From: Anaerostipes butyraticus
GTDB taxonomy: Bacteria > Bacillota > Clostridia > Lachnospirales > Lachnospiraceae
NCBI RefSeq assembly: GCF_016586355.1
Contig: NZ_BLYI01000035.1
Coordinates: forward strand, 1 to 64,000
Length of the DNA stretch: 64,000 nt
Direction: 5' to 3'
Below, piece after piece: positions 36,695 through 45,105 of the stretch. The first letter of the stretch is position 1. Each line of letters starts with the position of its first letter. Under the pieces are notes generated by a model that was given only the letters and a program-made list of their open reading frames with translations, ran no database searches and was not told the DNA's origin. The position numbers and the translations under genes are program-made.

Positions 36695-37876
36695 CTATTT
36701 CCGTAATCCGATATATTGAAACTGTTCTGGTGCTTTTCCGTTTTCTATGAAATCTTCCAGCTCTCCAAAGATGTCATAAACTTCCTGAACGGTAAAGTCG
36801 CGGCCGCCAAGACCATAGATATAATTGACTGTCTCAACCATGATCTTCTTCCGATACAGCCCCGCCGTCACTTCACTTCCAAGAGGTCCGCCGTTTCCAT
36901 TGTAACTTTCTGTTCTGTCCATGACTGCTACAGCTTTTGCTCCTTTTAAGGCTTCTGCCAGTTCATCCGCCGGAAACGGACGGAATACACGAAGTTTAAT
37001 AACTCCGGCTTTCTTTCCCTGTTCCCTCAGGTCATCCACCGCCTGTTTTGCGGTTCCCGCCGCAGAACCCATGATCAGCATAATATAATCTGCGTCCTCT
37101 GTGCGGTATTCCTCAAAAAGCCCGTATTTTCTGCCGGAGATTTTCTCAAACTCCTCTGCCACTTTTAAAATAACTTCCTTGGAACGTTTCAGGGCGTCTG
37201 CCTGATTCTTTTTCGCCTCCATTGCGTAATTCGTCACAGAATAAGGTCCTACCGCAATCGGTTTCCCCGGGTTTAAAAGGAATTCTTCCGGCTCATACTC
37301 TCCGACAAATTCCTTTACGTCCCCGTCTTCCAGCAGTTCGATATTCTCTACTGCATGGCTGGTGATAAATCCATCCTGGCAGATCATGATCGGAAGGTGA
37401 ACCTGCGGGTCCTCCGCGATCGGATACGCCTGTATAAAGTTATCATAGACTTCCTGATTATTCTCTGCGTAAATCTGGATCCATCCGGTATCTCGCGCTC
37501 CCATACCATCAGAATGGTCACAGTTAATGTTGATCGGTCCTGACAGCGCCCTGTTAACCAGAGCAAGCGCGACCGGCATCCTGTTGGAAGCCGCCAGCAG
37601 CAGTTCTTCCCACATATAAGCCAGTCCGGCAGATGACGTGGCAGTCAGAGTTCTTGCTCCTGCCGCCTCAGATCCAATAGCTGCGCTCATGGCAGAATGC
37701 TCACTCTCCACCGGGATAAATTCCGTATCAATCTCTCCATTGGCGATGTAGGTGGATACCATCTGCGGAATCTCTGTTGAAGGTGTGATCGGGAACGCCG
37801 GCATAACATCCGGATTGATCTGACGGATTGCAAATGCCACCGCCTCATTTCCTGACATACGATCTTTTACAGCCAT
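36695..37876 (-). CDS. porA: 2-oxoacid (pyruvate):ferredoxin oxidoreductase, alpha subunit
   Basis: The 393 aa catalytic partner of the beta subunit. Family signatures are AFAIRQINPDVMPAFPITPSTEI at the start, FIPVESEHSAMSAAIG, and ATSSAGLAYMWEEL; the C-terminal domain has AVMDRTESYNGNGGPL. It lies one base from the ferredoxin subunit gene and 10 bases before porB. Together with PflB it gives the cell two anaerobic routes from pyruvate to acetyl-CoA. Confidence 0.92.
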   Translation of the reverse strand: MAVKDRMSGNEAVAFAIRQINPDVMPAFPITPSTEIPQMVSTYIANGEIDTEFIPVESEHSAMSAAIGSEAAGARTLTATSSAGLAYMWEELLLAASNRMPVALALVNRALSGPININCDHSDGMGARDTGWIQIYAENNQEVYDNFIQAYPIAEDPQVHLPIMICQDGFITSHAVENIELLEDGDVKEFVGEYEPEEFLLNPGKPIAVGPYSVTNYAMEAKKNQADALKRSKEVILKVAEEFEKISGRKYGLFEEYRTEDADYIMLIMGSAAGTAKQAVDDLREQGKKAGVIKLRVFRPFPADELAEALKGAKAVAVMDRTESYNGNGGPLGSEVTAGLYRKKIMVETVNYIYGLGGRDFTVQEVYDIFGELEDFIENGKAPEQFQYIGLRK

Positions 37877-37877
37877 T

Positions 37878-38180
37878 TTATCTTCCCTCCTTCATTTCGA
37901 TTGCGTCAAACGGACATGCTTTCGCGCAGATTCCGCAGCCTTTACAGTGTTTATAATCAAATTCAACTCTTTCTCCATCTTTTAACGGAATACAGGAATC
38001 CGGACAGACCATAGAACAGACCATACACTGTCTGCACAGATCATGATTTAAAATCGGAGTCCTTGTTCTCCACTCTCCTGTCTCAAAATATTTTGAAGTT
38101 CCTCCTGCAAACACCATCAGACCTTCTGTCAGTTCCTGATGAGGTGTCTGCTCATTTATCCTGCTGATATCTGTTCTCAT
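37878..38180 (-). CDS. porD: 2-oxoacid (pyruvate):ferredoxin oxidoreductase, delta (ferredoxin) subunit
   Basis: A 100 aa electron-transfer subunit with two [4Fe-4S] ferredoxin motifs: CRQCMVCSMVCPDSC and CKGCGICAKACPFDA. It passes electrons from the ThDP centre to external ferredoxin. The ATG at 38180 lies 8 bases after AAGGAG; longer in-frame starts would overlap the gamma subunit gene and have no site. Confidence 0.93.
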   Translation of the reverse strand: MRTDISRINEQTPHQELTEGLMVFAGGTSKYFETGEWRTRTPILNHDLCRQCMVCSMVCPDSCIPLKDGERVEFDYKHCKGCGICAKACPFDAIEMKEGR

Positions 38181-38214
38181 TGTTTTTTCTCCTTTTGCCA
38201 GCTTCTTTTTCATT

Positions 38215-38796
38215 TTATACAACATCCTTCAGTGCGTCATAAGTCAGCTGCAGTGCCAGCATATTGCCATCGATCACCTCAGGTTTCTTGGCAAATTTAT
38301 GCTGATAAGAATTTCTCATCTCTGAAATGAACGCATCATGTTCCATAATACCGCTTACCGCAACGGCAGCCGCCAGCATCGGAGAATTCGGGAAATACTT
38401 ACCCAGAGCCTCCACGGAAATCTTACGTGCGTCCACTGTATATACCTTTCCTTTATAACCTTTCAGCATCGGCCGGATCTCTTCCGGACTCTTTGGTGAA
38501 TTAACGATCACCGCCCCGTCCTCTTTAAGTCCGTCCGTTACATCAACAGAATGCAGCAGTGTCTCATCCACTACCGCCACCAAATCCGGTGTATAAATAT
38601 TAGAATGTACACGGATCGGCTGATCACTGATCCTGTTATAGGCAGTAATCGGGGCTCCCATACGCTCCGGTCCATATTCCGGAAAGCCCTGCACATATTT
38701 TCCAGTTTTAAATGCAGCGTCTGCCAGAAGCAGCGCCGCTGTCTTGGCACCTTGTCCTCCTCGTCCGTGCCATCTGATCTCAAATCCATTGCTCAT
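38215..38796 (-). CDS. porC: 2-oxoacid (pyruvate):ferredoxin oxidoreductase, gamma subunit
   Basis: First gene of the por operon, 193 aa. The N terminus FEIRWHGRGGQGAKTAALLLADAA is the hallmark of the gamma domain, and NSPKSPEE and the late MLAAAVAVSGIM are typical. The order gamma, delta, alpha, beta matches other four-subunit enzymes. A promoter with good -10 and -35 elements lies 46-73 bases upstream. Confidence 0.92.
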   Translation of the reverse strand: MSNGFEIRWHGRGGQGAKTAALLLADAAFKTGKYVQGFPEYGPERMGAPITAYNRISDQPIRVHSNIYTPDLVAVVDETLLHSVDVTDGLKEDGAVIVNSPKSPEEIRPMLKGYKGKVYTVDARKISVEALGKYFPNSPMLAAAVAVSGIMEHDAFISEMRNSYQHKFAKKPEVIDGNMLALQLTYDALKDVV

Positions 38797-38841
38797 GGTT
38801 TTCTCTCCCTTTTTCTTCTTTCGCTTTTTTCAGTCTTCTCC

Positions 38842-38869
38842 ATTATATTACAAAATTTAGCACAGTAAA
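38842..38869 (-). promoter_or_regulatory. Likely promoter of the por operon
   Basis: On the minus strand TTTACT (38869-38864) and a perfect TATAAT (38847-38842) are 16 bases apart. Confidence 0.65.
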
Positions 38870-38945
38870 GTGAAACTATGAACACTTTTCATCTTAAACA
38901 TGAACAAAATTCATCTATTGCAGATTTTTCGGTATTTTGACGCAG

Positions 38946-38990
38946 AAAAACCGCTGAAAAATCAGATTTCCCTATTTTTCAGCGGCTTTC
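38946..38990 (-). terminator. Terminator after the S66 peptidase gene
   Basis: AAACCGCTGAAAAAT pairs with ATTTTTCAGCGGCTTT around a short loop. It lies between the peptidase gene and the por operon, both on the minus strand. Confidence 0.75.
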
Positions 38991-39012
38991 TGTCTTTTGT
39001 ATGCAATATTTT

Positions 39013-39885
39013 TTAATTTTTTGTCATGATTCGGCTTTCACTGACTGTCACCGCATGTCCGCCGATGATCACTGCTCTGGAGTCCGTGCCGTGCCCTGCC
39101 TCCAATGTCCAAAACACCGGGAGATCTTCTTTTACATACCGGAGCGCCAGCGGCACAATATTTTTGGATGCGGCTTCCATCTGTGTAAAGGTTCCAAGAA
39201 TCAGTCCTTTGATCTTATCGAATGCGCCCGTCTGCTGCAGCTGACTGAAAAACGTCGTCATCTGCGGCACCTGTCCGCTTCTTGCCTCCAAAAACAGAAT
39301 TTTATCATTGAAATCTGGAAAATAAGGCGTTCCTGCAAGTTTCAGAAAACAGCGGATATTTCCGCCGATGACAGTTCCTTCCAGATGGTCTCCCTGGACA
39401 AAGTTTCCATTCAGCAAAAAAAGAGCTTCCTTTTTCTCTTTTATCCATCCAAAAAACTCTTTCTGCCGGATCGGCCCATCATCATACAAAAGATTCCGTA
39501 CCTGATACAAAACGGATTCTTTCCCTGTCTTTGCATAGACAGCATTTAAAAGAACGGTAAGGTCACTGTATCCCCAAAACACTGCCTGACTTTCTCTGAT
39601 CTTCTGATAGTCAAGATAACCCAGCACCTCGTTGGCCATATCCCCGCCGGATACGTCAAAAATACAGCGGATTCCCGGATTTTCAAAGAAATCCATCAGT
39701 TCTTCTGCTTTTTCCCGTCCGCTTCCGCTGATCCCATCGGATTTTTCATATAAATACCGGCTCATTCTGACTGAAATATTATTTTGTTCTAAAAGTTTGT
39801 CCAGCCGCTGAAGTTCCTGTCTCTTCCCTGCCGGCAGACCATTAGAACAGGCTGCTATAGCTGCCATATAGTTTTTCTCCATCAT
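39013..39885 (-). CDS. S66 family peptidase (LD-carboxypeptidase/MccF-like)
   Basis: A 290 aa serine peptidase-like protein of the LD-carboxypeptidase family, which trims peptidoglycan tetrapeptides or, in MccF, cleaves microcin-type acyl conjugates. The nucleophile Ser is in FWGYSDLTVLLNAV, the Glu in ILFLEARSG and the His in LEAGHGTDSRA, in the expected order. The gene overlaps the upstream nitroreductase gene by four bases. Whether the role is cell-wall recycling or self-protection cannot be told. Confidence 0.85.
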   Translation of the reverse strand: MMEKNYMAAIAACSNGLPAGKRQELQRLDKLLEQNNISVRMSRYLYEKSDGISGSGREKAEELMDFFENPGIRCIFDVSGGDMANEVLGYLDYQKIRESQAVFWGYSDLTVLLNAVYAKTGKESVLYQVRNLLYDDGPIRQKEFFGWIKEKKEALFLLNGNFVQGDHLEGTVIGGNIRCFLKLAGTPYFPDFNDKILFLEARSGQVPQMTTFFSQLQQTGAFDKIKGLILGTFTQMEAASKNIVPLALRYVKEDLPVFWTLEAGHGTDSRAVIIGGHAVTVSESRIMTKN

Positions 39886-40424
39886 TCCACCTGACCTTCA
39901 TACCGTTCCCAATGGACTTTTTTCTCCAGCTCTTTTGCAGCTGTTTTTGCTTCCGGATGCTCTTCCGGCAGTCCCAGGGACAGTATCGCCTCCAGCCGGA
40001 AGTCTTCTGGATATCCCAGGATTTCTCTCACATATTCTTCTGCAGTTCTTCCATCCGGCGCTTCCCTGAGCCTTCCCTGGATCCAGCAGCTTCCAAGACC
40101 CATGGCGTCTGCTGTCAGATGCATGAGCATCATGGCGTTGGAACAATCTTCCGTCCATACATCCGTTTTAGCCGAATCCGCCGTCACCACAACAGCCGCT
40201 GCCGCACTGGCAAGCATCCTGGCAGCTCCCCCGGCCCGGCACTCTGACAGCTGTTTCAGGGTCTGCGGATCCCGGACCACGATCAGCTCCCATGGCTGCC
40301 GGTTTCTTCCGCTGGGTGCCAGAAGCCCTGCTTCCAGAACTTTCCTCAAGGTCTCCTCCTCTATTTCCCCCTTCCTGTATGTCCTTACGCTTCTTCGGTT
40401 TCGGATCATTTCCATCAGATCCAT
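39882..40424 (-). CDS. Nitroreductase family protein
   Basis: A 180 aa FMN-dependent oxidoreductase of the NfsA/NfsB/FRP superfamily. The start MDLMEMIRNRRSVRTYRKGEI, the segment LLAPSGRNRQPWELIVV, and the late MGLGSCWIQG are typical. It is the first gene of a two-gene operon with the S66 peptidase. Substrate unknown; such enzymes reduce nitro compounds, quinones or flavins. Confidence 0.9.
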   Translation of the reverse strand: MDLMEMIRNRRSVRTYRKGEIEEETLRKVLEAGLLAPSGRNRQPWELIVVRDPQTLKQLSECRAGGAARMLASAAAAVVVTADSAKTDVWTEDCSNAMMLMHLTADAMGLGSCWIQGRLREAPDGRTAEEYVREILGYPEDFRLEAILSLGLPEEHPEAKTAAKELEKKVHWERYEGQVE

Positions 40425-40544
40425 AGGATCACTTCCTTTCCTGACGCAGATATTGGTTTTTCCCCATTATTATAAAAGTCATTCTTTTTAAAGTAAAGAA
40501 GACCTCCCGCGGTCTTTGCCGGCAAAAGGTCTCCTTCTGTGTCT

Positions 40545-42182
40545 CTATTTATCTTTCAAAAACATAACCGCCTCATACGGACGAAGTCTCAGTTCCTCTG
40601 GTTTGATATCCTCATTGTAGTTGGATATGATGCAGCGGCATCCTTCCGGCACCTCATACGGCACATCCACATCTTCCGCAAAGTAATTGCAGAAAACATA
40701 AAGCAGCTGACTGTCATTTTCTCTCTTATAAGCAAGAATTCTGTCATGGTCTTCCAGCAGCGCTTCAAATGTTCCATCCGCAATCACCGGTACCGTTTTC
40801 CTTAACTGGATCAGCTTCCTGTAATACTGGAAAATGGAATCATCCTCTTCCCGGTCCAGCGTGTTGATTTCCTTATAATTGGAGATTACGGAAATCCATG
40901 GCTCTCCTGTGGAAAATCCTGCATTTTTTGTATCATCCCACTGCATCGGCGTTCTGGAATTATCCCTGGATTTTCTCCGGAAACTTTCATAGATTTCTTC
41001 TTCCGGTTTTCCTTTTTGCTTCAGGATCGTGTAATAATTCAGCGTCTCAATATCCCGGTACTGGCTGATATCCGTAAAATGAGCGTTGGTCATGCCGATC
41101 TCCTCACCCTGGTAGATATACGGCGTTCCCTGCAGGCCATGCATTGTTGTAGCCAGCATTTTTGCGGATTCTTTCCGGTATCTGCCCTCGTCTCCAATTC
41201 TGGAGACAATTCTCGGCTGATCGTGATTATACCAGAACAATGCGTTCCATCCGCCGCCTTTTTCCATTTCTCTCTGCCACATAAACAGATTTTTCTTTAA
41301 ATCATGGAACCGGAACGGCTGCACTTCCCATTTATTTCCGGATGGATAGTCAATCCTTAAATGATGGAAATTAAAAATCATGGACAGCTCTTCTGAATCC
41401 GGATTGGAATACCGGATGCTGTTTTCCAGCGTTGTCGACGCCATTTCTCCCACCGTAATGATATCATCATATTTTCCAAAGGTTTCCCGGTTTAATTCAT
41501 GGAGGAATTCGTGGATTCTTGGTCCATCCGTATAAAACCGCTTTCCATTCCCTTTCAGATCATCCTCATAGCATTCCTTTGAAATCAGATTGATCACATC
41601 AAACCGAAATCCTTTCACGCCTTTATCAATCCAGAAATTCACAATATCACAGCATGCTTTTCTTACTTCCGGATTTTCCCAGTTCAGATCCGCCTGGGTT
41701 TCATGAAACAGATGCAGATAGTATTCATCTGTTTCCGGAAGATAATTCCATGCGCTTCCCCCGAAATTGGATTCCCAGTTAGTCGGCGGCAGACCGTTTC
41801 TTCCTTTTCTGAAAATGAAAAAGTCTCTGTAATATGGATCTCCTTTCAGTGCTTTCTGAAACCATTCGTGCTTTGTGGAACAATGATTAAACACCATATC
41901 CATCATCAGATATATATTTCTCTTTTTCGCCTCTTCCACCAGGCGCTCAAAATCTTCCATGGTTCCATACATGGGATCAATATCTCTGTAATCTGCGATG
42001 TCATATCCGTTGTCATTCTGCGGTGATACAAAAAACGGTGATATCCACAGATAATCCACTCCCAGTTCCTTCAGATAGTCCAGATGTTCTATAATTCCTT
42101 TCAGGTCACCGATTCCATCCTCGTTTGTATCCTGAAAAGATTTCGGATAAATCTGATATACTACTTTATTCCCCAAGTTCAT
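40545..42182 (-). CDS. treC: Alpha,alpha-phosphotrehalase (GH13)
   Basis: Hydrolyses trehalose 6-phosphate to glucose and glucose 6-phosphate. The 545 aa protein has the GH13 motifs in order: DMVFNH, GFRFDVIN (nucleophile Asp), ITVGEM (acid/base Glu) and YNHDQPR. The start VVYQIYPKSFQDTNEDGIGD is typical of the oligo-1,6-glucosidase/TreC group; being directly downstream of a trehalose PTS permease makes TreC the best call. Confidence 0.93.
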   Translation of the reverse strand: MNLGNKVVYQIYPKSFQDTNEDGIGDLKGIIEHLDYLKELGVDYLWISPFFVSPQNDNGYDIADYRDIDPMYGTMEDFERLVEEAKKRNIYLMMDMVFNHCSTKHEWFQKALKGDPYYRDFFIFRKGRNGLPPTNWESNFGGSAWNYLPETDEYYLHLFHETQADLNWENPEVRKACCDIVNFWIDKGVKGFRFDVINLISKECYEDDLKGNGKRFYTDGPRIHEFLHELNRETFGKYDDIITVGEMASTTLENSIRYSNPDSEELSMIFNFHHLRIDYPSGNKWEVQPFRFHDLKKNLFMWQREMEKGGGWNALFWYNHDQPRIVSRIGDEGRYRKESAKMLATTMHGLQGTPYIYQGEEIGMTNAHFTDISQYRDIETLNYYTILKQKGKPEEEIYESFRRKSRDNSRTPMQWDDTKNAGFSTGEPWISVISNYKEINTLDREEDDSIFQYYRKLIQLRKTVPVIADGTFEALLEDHDRILAYKRENDSQLLYVFCNYFAEDVDVPYEVPEGCRCIISNYNEDIKPEELRLRPYEAVMFLKDK

Positions 42183-42207
42183 GTTATTCTCCTCTTGTCA
42201 CAGATGT

Positions 42208-43641
42208 CTATTTATTGCCGTAGTCTTTTAGTTTCGTTCTAGATAATATGACGGTTATGATAAACGCCAGCACAATATCCGCTAAAATGCAAAGGATGTA
42301 TGCCGGAATCTTATCTCCCCTCATGGACAGGAACGCCGGGATTCCGCCGACGCCTACACTGTTGGCGATGACTCCAAAACTTCTTGATACGATTCCCATG
42401 ATTCCGCTGGCAATCATAGCACCGATAAACGGATACAGATATTTCAGATTGACACCGAACATAGCCGGCTCTGTAACTCCCAGATATCCGGAAATGAAAG
42501 ATGGAATTCCAACTTCTTTGATCTGTGCGTCTTTGCGGTTGACAAATACAAATGCCATAACTGCAGTTGCCTGGGCGATGTTGCTTAACGCTACCACAGG
42601 GAAGGTATAGATTCCACCCATCGTTGCCGCGGTCTGAAGGTCAATCGGCAGCATAGAATGATGCAGTCCCGTAATAACCAGCAGCGGATAAAGGAAGCCG
42701 TAAATACCGCTGAACAGCCATGCTGCAGAAGAACTAAATCCTGCCATAATGATGTTTGCAAGTCCGTCGCCGATCATACGGCCGAATGGTCCGATGATGG
42801 TATGAGCCAGCAGTACAGACGGCACCAGAGAACAGAACGGTACAACGATCATCGAAATAACATCCGGCACATGTTTCTTCAGGAACCGGTAAATCACAGA
42901 AAATACCAGACCGACTAAGATTGCCGGGATTACCTGTGACTGATAGCCGACCATGTTAATATGAAAAGCTCCAAAATCCCAGTACTGAACAGCCTTCCCT
43001 GCCTCTACTGCAGAAACGTAATCACTGGCTGACATCAGCTGTGGAGATACAAGAGTAATACCAAGCACGATTCCCAGCACCTGATCCACATTCATTTTCT
43101 TACATACAGACCACGTAACCGCTACCGGAAGGAAGGTAAAGATCGCTTCACCGATCAGCCATAAGAAATCATAAGTTCCCTTCCAGAACTGATACACTTC
43201 CGTAATCGATTTTGTTCCGTCTTCCAGAAGTTTAATATCTCCGATGATATTTCGGAAACCAAGGATCAGACCTCCAACGATGATCGCAGGAATGATCGGA
43301 GCAAAAATTTCTGCCAGGTTAGCCACCGCTCTCTGAAGCAGGTTCATATTCCCTTTTGCTGCCTTTTTCACTTCCTGTTTGTTCACTCCGTCCATGTTGC
43401 TGATCTCTGAAAATTCATCATAAAACATAGATACCTGATTTCCGATGATGACCTGGAACTGTCCGCCCTGGGTAAAACTTCCTTTGACACAGGAAAGCGC
43501 CTCAATCCCTTTGACATCTGCCTTCTTGTCATCTGCCAGTACAAATCTCATTCTTGTCGCACAATGAGTAAATGATACAATGTTCTCTCTGCCGCCAACT
43601 AACTCCAGCATCTTTTTGGCGTCATTCGTAAATTTAGACAT
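42208..43641 (-). CDS. treB: PTS trehalose permease IIBC
   Basis: Imports and phosphorylates trehalose. IIB domain at residues 1-85 with the phospho-Cys in VSFTHCATRM (Cys27), then a IIC domain of about ten membrane segments. There is no IIA domain, so it must receive phosphate from another protein, such as a free IIA-Glc or the IIA of the BglF-type permease in this window. The ATG at 43641 is preceded by GAGGTGG; an in-frame GTG at 43650 lies within that site. The protein is 477 aa. Confidence 0.92.
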   Translation of the reverse strand: MSKFTNDAKKMLELVGGRENIVSFTHCATRMRFVLADDKKADVKGIEALSCVKGSFTQGGQFQVIIGNQVSMFYDEFSEISNMDGVNKQEVKKAAKGNMNLLQRAVANLAEIFAPIIPAIIVGGLILGFRNIIGDIKLLEDGTKSITEVYQFWKGTYDFLWLIGEAIFTFLPVAVTWSVCKKMNVDQVLGIVLGITLVSPQLMSASDYVSAVEAGKAVQYWDFGAFHINMVGYQSQVIPAILVGLVFSVIYRFLKKHVPDVISMIVVPFCSLVPSVLLAHTIIGPFGRMIGDGLANIIMAGFSSSAAWLFSGIYGFLYPLLVITGLHHSMLPIDLQTAATMGGIYTFPVVALSNIAQATAVMAFVFVNRKDAQIKEVGIPSFISGYLGVTEPAMFGVNLKYLYPFIGAMIASGIMGIVSRSFGVIANSVGVGGIPAFLSMRGDKIPAYILCILADIVLAFIITVILSRTKLKDYGNK

Positions 43642-43674
43642 GATTTCCACCTCTCAAATCTTCTTTCTTCGCTT

Positions 43675-43730
43675 CTAACAAATACGTATATGTTTGACTA
43701 TAAATTATCATATACGTATTTGTTAGTCAA
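43675..43730 (-). promoter_or_regulatory. treB promoter with paired TreR operators
   Basis: A perfect 18 bp inverted repeat (43675-43692 and 43709-43726), each arm containing ATACGTAT, has a 16-base spacer. On the minus strand TTGACT (43730-43725) and TAATTT (43707-43702) are 17 bases apart, so one arm fills the promoter spacer and the other lies just downstream. Binding by TreR at both arms should block transcription. Confidence 0.85.
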
Positions 43731-43742
43731 TATTTTTTGCAC

Positions 43743-43777
43743 AAAAAAAGAACGCCAATTGCATTTTTGGCGTTCTT
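43743..43777 (-). terminator. Terminator of treR
   Basis: AAGAACGCCAA (43748-43758) and TTGGCGTTCTT (43767-43777) form an 11 bp stem; the A run at 43743-43749 is a T run on the minus strand. It separates treR from the treB promoter. Confidence 0.9.
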
Positions 43778-43792
43778 CATAAGTTTTTTGCC

Positions 43793-44500
43793 CTATCTTT
43801 GTGCAATTCCTACAAATCTAAAGTGGTCTGGGCGATGTCTTGACTCCGTATACTGGAACAATCGGTTCTCCTTCGTATACGTATAACTTTTCGTTACGAT
43901 AACAAATCCGTATTCCCTCAGATCCAGATACTTCCGGTCTTTCTCATCCGCTTCCTGCACATAGATTTCCTTTGTCGCGTATCCGATCTCCAGGCCCTGC
44001 TCTTTCTCCAGATACTCATAAACAGAATCCCTGCAGGCTCTCAGCGGAAGATTAGGGACAATGCTCCTTTTAAAGTAATCATGGTCAATGATCACCCTTT
44101 CTCCCTCAATGCTTCGAACACGGAGCAGATCATAGATTTCCTTCTCCTCGTCATCCTCAAACAGCTCCATGATCCTGTCCTGATCCAGGATAATCTCCAG
44201 ATTCTCGACTTTGGTTTCCGTCCGCCGGTCCAGATGGGCGTTCAGTTCCTTAAAACTGGCAATCCGCTCAAAAGGAAATGTATAATTCCCCCTGCCGGCA
44301 ACTGTTGCCACCCTGCCTCTGGCTTTCTGAATATATCCCTGATTCTCCAGGATTCCCAGAGACTTGCGTATGGTATCCCGTGACACCTGATACCGGCTCA
44401 TCAGCTCTGCTTCCGCAGGAAGAGCCTGTCCGATTTCCAGTTCCCTGTTTTCTATCTTTTTCTTCAAATCTGTATAAACTTGTACGTATTTGCTTGCCAT
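43793..44500 (-). CDS. treR: Trehalose operon repressor, GntR/HutC family
   Basis: A 235 aa regulator with an N-terminal GntR winged helix (LPAEAELMSRYQVSRDTIRKSLGILENQGYI) and a C-terminal UTRA domain (about residues 95-230) that should bind trehalose 6-phosphate. It stands directly upstream of treB and treC, separated by its own terminator and by the operator pair. Sequences like half of the operator (TTGTACGTATTTG, near 44482) occur in its first codons, which may allow autoregulation. Confidence 0.9.
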   Translation of the reverse strand: MASKYVQVYTDLKKKIENRELEIGQALPAEAELMSRYQVSRDTIRKSLGILENQGYIQKARGRVATVAGRGNYTFPFERIASFKELNAHLDRRTETKVENLEIILDQDRIMELFEDDEEKEIYDLLRVRSIEGERVIIDHDYFKRSIVPNLPLRACRDSVYEYLEKEQGLEIGYATKEIYVQEADEKDRKYLDLREYGFVIVTKSYTYTKENRLFQYTESRHRPDHFRFVGIAQR

Positions 44501-44535
44501 ATATACTCCTATGTTCCTGTTTTTCCTACATACAA

Positions 44536-44563
44536 GTATATCTGATTTCCAGAAAAAGACAAG
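44536..44563 (-). promoter_or_regulatory. Likely treR promoter
   Basis: On the minus strand TTGTCT (44563-44558) and TATACT (44541-44536) are 16 bases apart, about 35 bases before the treR start. Confidence 0.55.
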
Positions 44564-44706
44564 TTTCTTCTTCCTAATCTCTTGGAATTTTTACTTTCTT
44601 TCCTGTTTCCAGGGCTTCTCGACATTGTACCTTATGAAGAACAAAGTTACCACTTGTAAGTGGAAAATTCTTTGATTGATTTTCCATTCTTTTTAAATCT
44701 TCCTCC

Positions 44707-44735
44707 TTGATGTATCAAAAAGAGAATGATAGTAT
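44707..44735 (+). promoter_or_regulatory. Likely promoter of the small membrane protein gene
   Basis: TTGATG (44707-44712) and TAGTAT (44730-44735) are 17 bases apart, about 35 bases before the start codon. Confidence 0.6.
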
Positions 44736-44770
44736 AACATTGGTATAAGTAAGAAAGAAGGAATCTGAAC

Positions 44771-44992
44771 ATGTTATTTGCAATTATTATGACCATTGGT
44801 TTTGCATATGGAATTTTTGTTGTATTTCTCCCTGTCCTCGCATGGTATCAGCAAAAGAAAATATGGAAAATGGAAGAAAAAATAACCCGGATGGAAAAGA
44901 TCATAAATTTATTATCAAACGATAAATACAAAGATAATGCAGAAGTTGAAAATGAAGAAATCAATGAAGAAAACGCCTCAGAAGAGGAATAA
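44771..44992 (+). CDS. Small membrane-anchored acidic coiled-coil protein
   Basis: Not recognised. The 73 aa protein has one N-terminal membrane segment (about residues 3-25, FAIIMTIGFAYGIFVVFLPVL), a likely short coiled coil (IWKMEEKITRMEKIINLL) and a very acidic tail (ENEEINEENASEEE). It has its own promoter, an AAGAAGG site, and a terminator, so it is a genuine single-gene unit. Such layouts occur in small regulators of membrane complexes, but no function can be assigned. Confidence 0.75.
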   Translation: MLFAIIMTIGFAYGIFVVFLPVLAWYQQKKIWKMEEKITRMEKIINLLSNDKYKDNAEVENEEINEENASEEE

Positions 44993-45025
44993 AATTGTTT
45001 CCATTTTATTTCTCCGGCACAGACG

Positions 45026-45062
45026 AAACCGCAGTCCCATAAACAGCAGGACTGCGGCTTTA
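45026..45062 (+). terminator. Terminator of the small membrane protein gene
   Basis: CCGCAGTCC (45029-45037) and GGACTGCGG (45049-45057) form a 9 bp stem followed by CTTTATTTT. Confidence 0.85.
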
Positions 45063-45105
45063 TTTTGATCATTCCCATTTCAGAGAATCTGTCTGTACCG
45101 GAATT

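Noticed and set aside
40497-40536. Terminator after treC
   Set aside because: GAAGACC and GGTCTCCTTC can pair, but the stem is short and interrupted and has no T run on the minus strand; support is too weak.
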